A DNA stretch of 64,000 nucleotides. Origin: UBA6522 sp965262365. Its GTDB lineage: Bacteria > Pseudomonadota > Gammaproteobacteria > Steroidobacterales > Rariloculaceae. The stretch is taken from the NCBI GenBank assembly GCA_965262365.1, contig OZ253541.1, positions 5,704,001 through 5,768,000 on the forward strand, read 5' to 3'. Below are positions 51,651 to 60,365 of this stretch, piece after piece (position 1 is the first letter of the stretch; each line of letters begins with the position of its first letter). The notes beneath the pieces were generated by a model, which saw only the letters and a list, made by a program, of their open reading frames with translations, had not been told where the DNA came from and did not search any database. A program made the translations under genes and the position numbers.

Positions 51651-52913
51651 TCAGGCGGCGACCGATCCCTCTTGTCCGATGCGCCGGAACAGCTCCCGGC
51701 GGGCCCGGTTCAACGCCTCGGCGGCCTGGAAGTCGCTGACGGCGTGGGCCTGGGCGTCGAGCGTCTCGAAGCTCAGACCCTCCACCAGATACCGTTCGGC
51801 GCCGGGCAGGGACTTGAACTTCTCGTACGGGGTCATCGTGTCGGCGTCGCGGTAGCGCTTGCGCACCCGGCCCTTGGCGTCGACGGTGTCGGTGGGGAAC
51901 AGGCACGGGCGGTGGAAGTTCAGAAACGGCGAGAGCCAGTCCCGGTTGAAGGCGTGGACGTCGGCGGCGAAGCGCGCCGGGATGTGCCCGTGGCCGAGCC
52001 ACTTGCGCACCACGGAGCCGTTCTTGCCCTCGACCAGGGCGTTGTCGTTGCTGTGCCGGGCGCGGGACTTGGTGAACGTCCCCACATGCAGCTTCGTCAA
52101 CAGCGCCGCGACCCGGTGGTTGATGTACTCGGAGCCGTTGTCGGCATGGAAACCGTTGATCCTGAAGGGAAAGGACCCCAGCAGCGCCTGAAGTACCGGG
52201 ATCGGGAAGGCTTCGGAGATCGCCTCCACCGTGCCGATCTGCTGCCACTGCGTGACCTCGTCCACCGCGTTGATGTGGTACACCCCCTTGACCCCGTCCA
52301 GGTCGCCCTGGTGGACCGTGTCCACGCGCAAGTGCCCCGGCGCGCCCCCCGGATCGGGCCGCCGACGCACCCCGATGGCCACCGATGTGGGTCGCGTGCG
52401 GTCCACGACCCGGCGCACGTTGCGGTAGGTCCGGGACTTGCGCAGGTTGTACAGATGCCCGTTGGACAGCCCCGACAGGCGCTCGAACCGGGCGTCGCCG
52501 AACACCTCCCATTGACGACGCAGCACCGCGCGCGTGGCCGGCCCCGACATCTGCCCCAACTCCGTGTCCAACCGCGCCAGCAGCCGGATGTCCAGGCGCG
52601 TGTAACGGCGCTCGAACGGCTTCGCCGGCGGCCCGCCGCGGCGGTTCTCGATCCGGCCCGTCCGACGGTGCCGCCCGATCAGACGCGTCAACTGCGCCCG
52701 CGACAAACCCGTCACCTTCGCCAAATACCGCCTCACCAGCCCCTTGTCCGGCTTGCCCAGGCGGTGATAGTCCAACCGCACCAGCGTGCGCCGGACCAAC
52801 GCGTAAATCCCTTCGCGCCCGGCGCCGACAAAGTCCACCGGTTCGCTGCCCTCCACAAAGGCGCGCACCTGCTCCAGCGTCCGCACCCGCTCGGTCTGTA
52901 ACGTCACGATCAT
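51651..52913 (-). CDS. integrase-core (DDE) transposase
   Basis: A 420-residue transposase. The N-terminal third holds helix-turn-helix segments (RYLAKVTGLSRAQLTRLIGRHRRTGRI and a second around LDIRLLARLDTELGQ); the middle is an rve-type catalytic domain with HLRVDTVHQGD (Asp), FHADNGSEYINH (Asp) and NALVEGKNGSVVRKWLGHGH (Glu). RARHSNDNALVE is the usual lead to the catalytic Glu. The gene appears intact, so the element may still be active. ATG 52913 sits too close to GGAGG; GTG 52907 has better spacing and would remove two residues. Confidence 0.93.
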   Translation of the reverse strand: MIVTLQTERVRTLEQVRAFVEGSEPVDFVGAGREGIYALVRRTLVRLDYHRLGKPDKGLVRRYLAKVTGLSRAQLTRLIGRHRRTGRIENRRGGPPAKPFERRYTRLDIRLLARLDTELGQMSGPATRAVLRRQWEVFGDARFERLSGLSNGHLYNLRKSRTYRNVRRVVDRTRPTSVAIGVRRRPDPGGAPGHLRVDTVHQGDLDGVKGVYHINAVDEVTQWQQIGTVEAISEAFPIPVLQALLGSFPFRINGFHADNGSEYINHRVAALLTKLHVGTFTKSRARHSNDNALVEGKNGSVVRKWLGHGHIPARFAADVHAFNRDWLSPFLNFHRPCLFPTDTVDAKGRVRKRYRDADTMTPYEKFKSLPGAERYLVEGLSFETLDAQAHAVSDFQAAEALNRARRELFRRIGQEGSVAA

Positions 52914-52940
52914 CCTCCGATGATCCCAGACGCCGACCTA

Positions 52941-52995
52941 CAGGCTCATGTCTCGTTGGATTACCGCTTCCCGTTCAGGCTCATGTCTCGTTGGA
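52941..52995 (+). repeat. 20-bp direct repeat near the right end of the insertion sequence
   Basis: CAGGCTCATGTCTCGTTGGA occurs at 52941-52960 and again at 52976-52995, with a 35-bp period. Both copies are subterminal to the right end; a related single copy (inverted, imperfect) lies at the left end. Possible transposase binding sites. Confidence 0.85.
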
Positions 52996-53002
52996 CAACT
53001 CT

Positions 53003-53007
53003 GCTTC
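53003..53007. repeat. right copy of 5-bp target-site duplication
   Basis: GCTTC following the right terminus of the insertion sequence, matching 51430-51434. Confidence 0.9.
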
Positions 53008-53815
53008 TCGACGATGATCGCCAAGTCGTTCAATATCACCGGGCGCGTGGCGTCGACCAAGCGGCGGCTGCAGCAGAATAACCGCCACATGATGGATATC
53101 TTCTTTCCCGGCGGTCTGTACCGAAACGGCGACGGGTGGAAGCTGTCGATGCGGATCCGGATCATCCACAGCCGGATCAGGGCTCTGCTGAACAAGTCCG
53201 AGGAATGGAACCATGAGGCGTGGCGCGCGCCGGTCAGCGCGGCGCACCTCGGTCTGGCCATTGCCGTCTTTTCCAAGCGCCTGCTGGAATACTCGCTGAA
53301 GGTCGGCGCGAATTTCACCGAGGAGGAAAAAGACAGCGTTCTCGACGTTTGGCGCTACACAGGCTTCGTCATGGGGATTCCCGAAACCATCCTCTATACC
53401 GACGCCGAGGCGGCGACAAGAATCTACAAGGTCGGCTACCTGTGCGAACCGCCGCCGGACCCCGATTCGGTCGCCGTGGCGAACATGCTGATCCAGGCCA
53501 TTCCGACGGTGGCGGACATAACGGACCCGAAGGAACAAGCGGAATTGACCACTTTGGCCTACCGTCTTTCGCGCGCGCTCATCGGGCGAGAACGCGCCGA
53601 GCAGTTCGAGTTTCCGAAGACCCCCGTCCTCGGAACACTGTTCCTGTACCGGATGAAACAGCGCTATCAGCGGTTGATGAAGAACTCGCAGTTGGTCCGA
53701 TCGGAGAATTTTACCCAGCTCCTGCAGATCTCCGTTTACGACGAGGATGGACTGAGTTACAGAATGCCGAACCACGTCCATACGTCCGAGTCGATCGAAT
53801 GGTGAACGGGCGGCG

Positions 53816-55911
53816 ATGAGCGCGGCGTCGAAACCGGCGCGACTCGACCGTATCGTCGATCTGATCCTGGGACGCCGGTGGTCGACGGTGGCGCTGGCAA
53901 CGGCGGTCATGCTGCTGATGACCGGCGGTGCTCGCTTCATTACCACGACGAACGACTATCGGATGATGTTCAGCGAGGACAACCCGGAGTTGGTTGCCTT
54001 CGACGCGCTGGAACAAACCTACTCCGAATCCAACAAGGCGCTGATCGCCATCGCACCCGGGGACGGCACCGTGTTTTCCCGGGAGGCACTCGGTGCCATA
54101 GAGCAACTGACCGAGGCGGCGTGGCAGGCGCCTTACTCGAGTCGCGTCGATTCGCTGACAAACTATTCCCACAGCGAGGCAGTCGGCGATGATCTGACCG
54201 TTGAACCGCTCGTCGACGGCGCCGGCGCGTTGAGCGATGCTGAACTTGCGAACGTCGAAGCCATTGCGCTCGACTCCATCGAGACGGCCGGCAGGCTGGT
54301 CTCCGAAGACGGCCGTGTCGGTGCCGTGTCGATCAACTTCTTCCTGCCCGACGAACTCGACGCCGCGGTGGTCGAGATCACCGACTACCTGAACGCCACG
54401 CTGGACGGTGGTCGAGATCACCGACTACCTGAACGCCACGCTGGACGAGGCTCGCGCCAACCATCCGGACATCGACTACTACCTGACCGGCGACGTGGTC
54501 ATGAACCGCGCCTTTGCCGACGCGACCCAGGACGACCTGCGCCGGCTCATGCCGATCGTCTTCGTCGTAATCGTCGCGGCACAATGCCACTCCCGTGTTC
54601 CTGACCTCGCTGACCACGGCGATCGGATTCCTGAGCCTGAACGCATCCGATTCTCCCCCGTTCCACGTGCTGGGCAATCTGGTGGCGTTCGGCGTGTTCT
54701 GCGCCTTCTGCTACTGCATGATCCTGCTGCCGGCGATCCTCTCGCTGCTGCCGCTCAGGGCGCCTCCCCTGCGCGAGGGCAAATCGCTCTTCTTCGACCG
54801 CCTGGCAACTTTCGTGATTGGCCGCCGCACGCTCCTGCTTTGGTCGGTCGGCGCCGTTGCGGTCGTTCTGATCATGGGCATTCCCCGCAACGAGATAAGT
54901 GAAACCTGGACGCGTTACTTCGATGACCGCTACGAATTCCGACGCCATACGGATTTCGTCATCGAGAACCTGACGGGGCTGGACTCACTGGAATACTCGC
55001 TGAGTGCGGGCCGCGAGGGCGGGATCACCGACCCGGAGTACCTGAGTACGGTGGATGCCTTCGCCGAATGGTTCCGGGAGCAACCCGAAGTGACGCACGT
55101 GCAGGCGTTTCCCGACATCATGAAGCGCCTCAACCGGAACATGAACGGCGACGATCCTGCCTTTCACCGGTTGCCCGAAGACTCGCAACTGGCGGCCCAG
55201 TACCTGCTCCTGTATGAATTCTCACTGCCGTTCGGCATCGACCTGAACGATCGAATCGATGTCTCCAAGTCCGCCACGCGCATGACCGCCGTCGCCGCGG
55301 ACCTGTCGGGCGGTGAACTGCGCGCGCTGGACGAGCGCGCCCAGGCGTGGCTCCAGGCCAACGCGCCGGACATGGCCACCGCTGCATCGGGAATCACCAT
55401 GATCTTCGCCCACCTGTCTCAGAGGAATATCGAGAGCATGCTGCGAGGCACGATCATCGCCATGAGCCTGATCTCGTTGATATTGATCCTGGTCCTCAGG
55501 AACATTCGCATCGGGCTGATCAGCCTGTTGCCGAACTTCATTCCGGCGGCCGTTAGTTTCGGCTTGTGGGGCTACCTCGTCGGAAGGGTGGGTATGGCTG
55601 CGTCGGTGGTGACCGTGGTCGCGTTCGGGATCATCGTCGACGACACGATTCATTTCCTTACCAAGTACCTCAAGGCTCGCAGGCAGGGTCTGCCGGCGCC
55701 GGAGGCGGTGCGCTACACCTTCGGCGCCGTTGGTCACGCATTGACTACGACCACCGTCGTGCTTTCATTGGGGTTCCTGGTATTTACGGCATCCGGATTC
55801 GAACTGAGTTGGGCGCTCGGGATTCTGGTATCGATGACGATCGTCATCGCGCTGCTCACCGATTTCCTGCTGCTGCCGACGCTGCTGATGGCCATTGACA
55901 GGGGCAAGTAG
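53816..55911 (+). pseudogene. MMPL-family RND transporter, broken by duplication and deletion
   Basis: The N-terminal part (53816 to about 54406) gives RWSTVALATAVMLLMTGGARFITTTNDYRMMFSEDNPELVAFDALE and continues as an MMPL/RND periplasmic loop. A 40-bp tandem duplication at 54367-54446 shifts the frame. The next frame carries on correctly (EARANHPDIDYYLTGDVVMNRAFADATQDDLRRLMPIVFVVIVAA) until about 54582, where it jumps to a third frame reading NATPVFLTSLTTAIGFLSLNASDSPPFHVLGNLVAFGVFCAFC to the stop at 55911. In intact family members several helices (the D..I/D.xH segment, about 65-75 residues) lie between those two points, so roughly 200 bp are missing. The C-terminal half (second set of TMs, VVTVVAFGIIVDDTIHFLTKYLKARRQG) is open. 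ATG 53816 begins 10 bp after the MpaB gene. No functional transporter is possible unless the errors are assembly artefacts. Confidence 0.88.
54367..54446 (+). repeat. exact 40-bp tandem duplication inside the MMPL gene
   Basis: Two directly adjacent identical 40-bp copies, 54367-54406 and 54407-54446, each starting GGTGGTCGAGATCACC and ending CACGCTGGAC. Forty is not a multiple of three, so the copy shifts the reading frame. In the unduplicated form the gene would read VVEITDYLNATLDEARANHP. Confidence 0.97.
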
Positions 55912-56007
55912 GCGAACGCCATGCGCATCCCTGGCGCGCCAGGACGGTTTCTTGTAGGTGATCGTGCGTTCGTTCTACCAAGGGCCGGTATGCTTCCCCG
56001 GTACTGT

Positions 56008-56898
56008 TTAGTCAGATAACTCGTCGCGTTCGTTTCTCAGGTCTCTGAAGCTCGCGAAATGGTGCAGGGCCGCCTGGCGATCGCCTTGCTGTTCGTAGAG
56101 CCGGGCAAGGTTGTAGTGCACATCGGGTAGGGCCGGGTCCACCGACAGGGCATGGCGATAGGTGTCCAGGGCTTCCTGGAGCGCGCCCTGATCTTCCAGT
56201 ACCACGCCAAGATTGAACGCCGCGATGGCATTGGCGGGGTCGATTCTCAGCGCATCGCGATACAGTTCCTCTGCCTGGCCGTAGGCGCGCACATTGTGAA
56301 GCAGACGGCCCAGATTGATGCGGGCGTTGACGTGAGTGCCGTCGAGGGAGATGGCTTCCCGATAGGCGGCGGTCGCATCCTCTCTCGCGCCCACATGATC
56401 GAATTCGAGCGCCAGTTCGAACCATTCGTCGCTGGTGTTCGCGTGAGCACGGGCCTGGGCCGCGGCCGCCATCACCAGCGGCGCGACCTTTGCCGCGAGA
56501 TCTTCGACCGCAAAGGCGAGAATGGTCTGGCCCGATTCCGGTTCCCAGGCTGTGTCGCGTTCCTGGATCAGCACTCGCTGGCCGTCAGCCAGCACGCGAA
56601 CCGAACTCAGCGGCTGACCTGCCGGCAGACGGTCGCGAACCGCCCGCAGCGCGCGCCATACACGGCGGGGTTGTACGCCGGCTTCGAGCAGGCCGCTCGC
56701 GGTGCGCAGAAGCACCAGGTCCTGAAAGGAAAACCGAAGTTGTCCGTGCTCGTTACGGCTGGGCGTGAGGAACTCTCGCTGTGCGAGGGACCGAACACGC
56801 GCGGGCGGAATCCCGAGTAGTTCGGCGACCTGCCGGGTGGAATAGGGCCGCACCGGTCTACCCGCCTGGCGACTCGTCGGCCTGCGACGAAGGAACAC
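56008..56898 (-). CDS. MerR-type HTH / TPR regulator
   Basis: A 296-residue protein. N-terminal winged-helix MerR-like domain (YSTRQVAELLGIPPARVRSLAQREFLTPSRNEHGQLRFSFQDLVLLRTASGLLEAGVQPRRVWRALRAVRDRLP), then about four TPR repeats (DWFELALEFDHVGAREDATAAYREAISLDGTHVNA, LGRLLHNVRAYGQAEELYRDALRIDPANAIA, LGVVLEDQGALQEALDTYRHALSVDPALPDV, LARLYEQQGDRQAALHHF). Likely a regulator that senses or binds a protein partner through the TPRs. No effector residues such as MerR cysteines are visible. GTG 56898 is one of several possible starts. Confidence 0.83.
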   Translation of the reverse strand: MFLRRRPTSRQAGRPVRPYSTRQVAELLGIPPARVRSLAQREFLTPSRNEHGQLRFSFQDLVLLRTASGLLEAGVQPRRVWRALRAVRDRLPAGQPLSSVRVLADGQRVLIQERDTAWEPESGQTILAFAVEDLAAKVAPLVMAAAAQARAHANTSDEWFELALEFDHVGAREDATAAYREAISLDGTHVNARINLGRLLHNVRAYGQAEELYRDALRIDPANAIAAFNLGVVLEDQGALQEALDTYRHALSVDPALPDVHYNLARLYEQQGDRQAALHHFASFRDLRNERDELSD

Positions 56899-56940
56899 AT
56901 ACAGCCATGGCGCGATAGTATATGTCGATGCCGGTTCCAG

Positions 56941-58215
56941 TCACCCACTCGCTTCAGGGTGATTGGCCGAGTTTTCAGGATCAGCTTCCCTTTCGACAGC
57001 GAATCGCTCGCAATAGTGTGCGAAGCGCTGTGCCTCCTGCGCGGCGTCAAGTCCGAAGGCTTGCAGTGAGTACCGGTGCACTCCGCGGGCGTCCCTGGGA
57101 TTCGCCGTCAGGTAGTCACGCATGGACGCCCTCGCAGTAGCCGGAAAAGGCCAGCCCAGATGATCGTAAATGCGTTCCACAGTGGCTAGGGGTGATGAGG
57201 TTAGTTCGGCATACGCTACGTCCATGATCCGGTCCGGAGGAAGCGAATCGCGCCGGCGCAGAAATCGTTGCAACGCTCCGCTCAACCGCAAGGCGCAATC
57301 CCGGCCAATCTCCCCGGGATCCGCCTGCCTGCTGAACGCGCGGCGCACAGTGGTACTCAGGCTGGCGATAGAGGGTATTGCCCGCAGCGGGTCCCGATGG
57401 GTCTGTATCAGCCGCGCGTCGGGGTAGCGCCGCAGCACCGCCCCCAGGCTGAAAAGATGCGCGGGCCCCTTCAGGACCCAGCGCCTCGTACCCCGTCGGA
57501 ACTGCAGTTGCTGCAGCGTGCGGTAGTGCAAATCAAACCCCGGGGTCTGGAGATCCGATTCGAACCAGTCCTGGTAAGACGGTACGCGGTACAGGGTATG
57601 GAACAGCGCGCTCGTGAATCCTGGCGCCATCAGCGCCACACACTCCTCGGGCCGGTCGACCCCCAGTGGATGGATTCGCTGGAAATCAGGGGCAATACAA
57701 CTTGCCAGCGCAAGCCGTGCGGCAGCCTTCGCTCTTGTCCTTCGCAGCGCTGACGGCGATTCCGGGTAACCAGCGGGAAACATTGTCTCCCAGGTCAGCG
57801 GGGTCCGGGTAGCCGGATCCAGCGCGAGCAGATTGTGCAGCAGTGTCGTGCCGGTCCTCGGCAACCCCACGATGAAAACCGGCGCGACTATCCGCTGCTC
57901 CCTGACCGCGGGCGACGAGGTGCGATCCTGCTGAAGCAGGAGGGCGGTCTCGATGAGGTTCACCAGGTGGCGGCGGGTCGTGAGGCGGCCGAACGGGGTC
58001 AGGTTCGCTTCTCGCTCAAGAGCGTCCACCAGGCACTCCAACGGGCCAAGAATGGACTGCACGCCCACGTCGGTCAGTCCGGTGTGTCGCCTGGCGCTCC
58101 TCAGCAGTTGTTGAGGACTGAGTTTCGGTGGACTGCGCCCGATTCCTCGCAGCGCCCGATCGCTCCGATTGAAGGCGCGCACCGCCGTGGAAAGGCATGC
58201 ATCGGCAACTCTCAT
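56941..58215 (-). CDS. sulfotransferase family protein
   Basis: A 424-residue PAPS-dependent sulfotransferase-like enzyme. The 5'-phosphosulfate loop is FIVGLPRTGTTLLHNLLALDPATRTPLTWE; RPEECVALMAPGFTSALF and the 3'-phosphate segment LIQTHRDPLRAIPSIASL are typical of the bacterial Sulfotransferase_3 type. Acceptor unknown: small lipids or carbohydrates. ATG 58215 is preferred to the TTG at 58260, whose extra residues fall in an inverted repeat. It is 42 bp from the MerR-TPR gene in the same orientation. Confidence 0.85.
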   Translation of the reverse strand: MRVADACLSTAVRAFNRSDRALRGIGRSPPKLSPQQLLRSARRHTGLTDVGVQSILGPLECLVDALEREANLTPFGRLTTRRHLVNLIETALLLQQDRTSSPAVREQRIVAPVFIVGLPRTGTTLLHNLLALDPATRTPLTWETMFPAGYPESPSALRRTRAKAAARLALASCIAPDFQRIHPLGVDRPEECVALMAPGFTSALFHTLYRVPSYQDWFESDLQTPGFDLHYRTLQQLQFRRGTRRWVLKGPAHLFSLGAVLRRYPDARLIQTHRDPLRAIPSIASLSTTVRRAFSRQADPGEIGRDCALRLSGALQRFLRRRDSLPPDRIMDVAYAELTSSPLATVERIYDHLGWPFPATARASMRDYLTANPRDARGVHRYSLQAFGLDAAQEAQRFAHYCERFAVEREADPENSANHPEASG

Positions 58216-58236
58216 CGATGAACGATTGCAGGCCTG

Positions 58237-58280
58237 GTGCTCAATCCAACCGATACGCAATTATCAGTTGGATTGAGCAC
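58237..58280. repeat. perfect 14-bp inverted repeat between ispA and the sulfotransferase
   Basis: GTGCTCAATCCAAC (58237-58250) and its exact complement GTTGGATTGAGCAC (58267-58280) flank a 16-bp loop. It lies 15 bp beyond the ispA stop and upstream of the sulfotransferase start on the same strand. No T run follows on either strand, so it is not a standard intrinsic terminator. It could be an RNA hairpin protecting the ispA 3' end, or a protein-binding site. Confidence 0.9.
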
Positions 58281-58295
58281 TGGCATTCATCGCGG

Positions 58296-59216
58296 CTACC
58301 GCGAGCGGTTGACGATGAAATCGGCGATCCAGCGCAACCCGCAGGTACCGTCACCGAGCCTGTCCAGTGCGGTCATGGCGGCGCCGTACACTTCACCGGC
58401 CCGACGGCGGGCGCCGTCCGCGCCAAGGATCGACGGGTAAGTGGACTTTTTGTTCCGTTCATCGGAGCCGGCGCTCTTGCCGATGGCAGCCGTGTCCGAT
58501 TCAACCTCCAGCAGATCGTCCCTGATTTGAAACGCCAGACCGATATTGCCGGCGAACTGATCCAACAGGCGAACGGTCTCCGGGACGGTATCGGCCAGTT
58601 CGCTGGGCAACATGATGGCGGCACGAATCAGTTCGCCCGTTTTCCTGCGGTGAATGTTCGCAAGTTCGGCCTCGTCCACGCGCCGCCCTTCAGCTTGAAG
58701 ATCGAGAACCTGCCCCCCGACCATCCCTGCCGGTCCCGCCGCTCCGGCGAGCCACCCGATCACCCGGGTGCCTGTTGTCCCGAGTCCCGCCAGGTCCCGG
58801 CACAGGATCTCGAAGGCCCGTGCCTGCAGCGCATCCCCCGCGAGAATCGCCATGGCCTCGCCAAACTTCCTGTGCGTGGTCTGGCGGCCGCGACGAACGT
58901 CGTCATCGTCCATGGCAGGCAGGTCGTCGTGGATAAGCGAGTAGGCGTGCACCAATTCCACTGCGACCGCGATAGAGTCAACCCGTTCGGCGGCCAATCC
59001 GAACAGTTCCCCACTGGCGTAGCTGAGCAGCGGGCGAACTCTTTTGCCGGGCCCCAACACCGAATAGCGCATCGCATCGACGAGTTGTGCGGGAACGCCG
59101 CGATGGCTGGTCAGGGACTGTTCCAGACGGGAATTGACGCGGCTCACGTAGTGCCGGGCCCGGTGCTCGAATCCTTGTTCTGGTGCCTGTGATACCATCG
59201 TTTGCAATCGTACCAT
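58296..59216 (-). CDS. ispA: (2E,6E)-farnesyl diphosphate synthase
   Basis: A 306-residue trans-prenyl synthase that condenses IPP with DMAPP/GPP to farnesyl diphosphate. First aspartate-rich motif LIHDDLPAMDDDDVRRGR with the two-residue insert of bacterial type II FPP synthases, GKRVRPLLSYASGEL, RKTGELI, and second motif AFQIRDDLLEVESDTA. The wording is close to E. coli IspA. ATG 59216 has GGGAG eight bases upstream. It faces the squalene/phytoene synthase gene head to head with only 23 bp between starts, so the promoters must overlap the coding starts. Confidence 0.93.
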   Translation of the reverse strand: MVRLQTMVSQAPEQGFEHRARHYVSRVNSRLEQSLTSHRGVPAQLVDAMRYSVLGPGKRVRPLLSYASGELFGLAAERVDSIAVAVELVHAYSLIHDDLPAMDDDDVRRGRQTTHRKFGEAMAILAGDALQARAFEILCRDLAGLGTTGTRVIGWLAGAAGPAGMVGGQVLDLQAEGRRVDEAELANIHRRKTGELIRAAIMLPSELADTVPETVRLLDQFAGNIGLAFQIRDDLLEVESDTAAIGKSAGSDERNKKSTYPSILGADGARRRAGEVYGAAMTALDRLGDGTCGLRWIADFIVNRSR

Positions 59217-59239
59217 TGGTCAGCTCCCACGGACGCGTC

Positions 59240-60355
59240 ATGCTGGTCAAACACACATCGAACCGAGCGATATCCGAGTACCTGGTGGACCGCAACTACC
59301 AGGACTTCATCCTTCCGGGCGTCTCACGGACGTTCGCGCTGACGATACCCGTGTTGCCTGCCCGGCTGGCCGAAGTCGTCACCAATGCCTATCTGCTGTG
59401 CCGAATAGCCGACACGATCGAGGACGATCCCGGACTGGATGAGCGCCGGAAGGAAGCGTTTCATCGGCGCTTTCTGTCCGTAATCAAGGGAACGCAAGAC
59501 GCCGGGGAATTCGCTGCCGCACTGGTGCTGCAGTTGTCCCGGCAGGTATTGCCCGACGAAAGGGATCTGGTGCGCAATGCGGCCAAGGTAATCCGCGTAA
59601 CGCACGGATTCACCGACAAGGAGCAGGAGGCGCTGACACGTTGTCTCACCATCATGTGCACGGGGATGCCGAAGTTTCAGCGCAACAGGAGTCTCCGGGG
59701 ATTGAGGGATCTGACGGAACTTGGCGCCTACTGCTACGTGGTTGCCGGCGTGGTGGGCGAGATGCTCACCGATCTGTTTTGCATTCACTGCCCGGAACTG
59801 GTGAAGAAGCGGGTTGAACTCCGGCGCCTGGCCGTTTCCTTCGGTCAGGGCCTGCAGATGACGAACATTCTCAAGGATATCTGGGACGATCGCCGCGGCG
59901 GACGCTGCTGGCTGCCGCGATCCATGTTCGCGGACCGCCGGTTACAGGTTGATCGGCTGGAGGAATTTCACCGAACTCGCGCTTTTGTGACGGGCATGAA
60001 CTCGTTGATCGCCGTCACCCATCGGCACCTTCAGAACGCTCTGGAATACACTTGCCATATCCCCGCGCGAGAGGCGGGTATACGCCGATTCTGCCTGTGG
60101 GCGCTCGGGCTCGCGGTCATGACCCTGCAGAAGCTTCATCAGAACCCTCAATTCACATCCGGGGATCAGGTGAAGGTTTCCCGTCGTACGGTCAGGGCGA
60201 CCATTCTTGCGACCAATCTCATGCTCTCCAGCAACCGGGGCCTGCGATGGCTCTTCAGGGTGGCCGCGAGCGGTTTGCCCTTGTGGCCGGCGGATCCTGC
60301 CACCTGGGCGCGCACGGTGGGCCCGAAGGGCAGACTGGGCGCCCATCGGGGATGA
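59240..60355 (+). CDS. squalene/phytoene synthase family protein, probably squalene synthase
   Basis: A 371-residue enzyme joining two prenyl diphosphates head to head. Motifs: FALTIPVLPARLAEVVTNAYLLCRIADTIEDD (first Asp-rich motif DTIED), GMPKF and YCYVVAGVVGEMLTDLF, and QGLQMTNILKDIWDDRRGGRCWLP (second Asp-rich motif with the substrate-binding Gln/Asn). The YCYxVAGxVGxMLT(D)LF pattern and the DxWDD form are shared by squalene synthases and phytoene synthases; the length and AGVVGEMLTDLF favour farnesyl-diphosphate farnesyltransferase. Its divergent neighbour makes farnesyl diphosphate, consistent with that reading. It is followed by three mevalonate genes in the same orientation. Confidence 0.88.
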   Translation: MLVKHTSNRAISEYLVDRNYQDFILPGVSRTFALTIPVLPARLAEVVTNAYLLCRIADTIEDDPGLDERRKEAFHRRFLSVIKGTQDAGEFAAALVLQLSRQVLPDERDLVRNAAKVIRVTHGFTDKEQEALTRCLTIMCTGMPKFQRNRSLRGLRDLTELGAYCYVVAGVVGEMLTDLFCIHCPELVKKRVELRRLAVSFGQGLQMTNILKDIWDDRRGGRCWLPRSMFADRRLQVDRLEEFHRTRAFVTGMNSLIAVTHRHLQNALEYTCHIPAREAGIRRFCLWALGLAVMTLQKLHQNPQFTSGDQVKVSRRTVRATILATNLMLSSNRGLRWLFRVAASGLPLWPADPATWARTVGPKGRLGAHRG

Positions 60356-60365
60356 CCCGCGCTTC

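Larger units (their letters stand above)
51435..53002. mobile_element. 1568-bp insertion sequence in the MpaB-family gene
   Basis: The ends are defined by the GCTTC duplication. Left terminus begins AGCGTTTTCCAATACC and contains ATGAGCCTGAA; the right terminus, read inward, begins AGAGTTGTCCAACGAG and also contains ATGAGCCTGAA, giving imperfect inverted repeats of roughly 28 bp. The right end carries a 20-bp direct repeat (separate entry). One integrase-core transposase is coded on the minus strand. The family is not certain; the transposase and ends look like the ISNCY/IS481-like group with integrase catalytic domain. Confidence 0.9.
51078..53805 (+). pseudogene. oxygenase MpaB-family (DUF2236) gene interrupted by an insertion sequence
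   Basis: The 5' part (51078-51434, 119 codons, MIQVPTAYAEPYAKARSHDE... to LVAFVTGVLVEGF) and the 3' part (53008-53805, STMIAKSFNITGRVASTKRR... to HTSESIEW) are the two halves of one DUF2236/MpaB-type oxygenase gene. Removing the element at 51435-53002 and one copy of its 5-bp target duplication restores a 384-residue frame reading VEGF-STMIAKSFNITGRV with no other lesion. MpaB-family proteins are haem oxygenases that cleave lipophilic substrates such as isoprenoid chains. As it stands, the N-terminal fragment runs 14 codons into the element and stops at 51476, so no full protein can be made. The reading frame is otherwise clean, so the insertion is probably recent. Confidence 0.92.

Noticed and set aside
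55930..55943. Palindrome CCTGGCGCGCCAGG after the MMPL pseudogene
   Set aside because: A 14-bp perfect palindrome, but with no loop, no T run and GC-only composition expected now and then in DNA this GC-rich. Not enough to call an operator or terminator.
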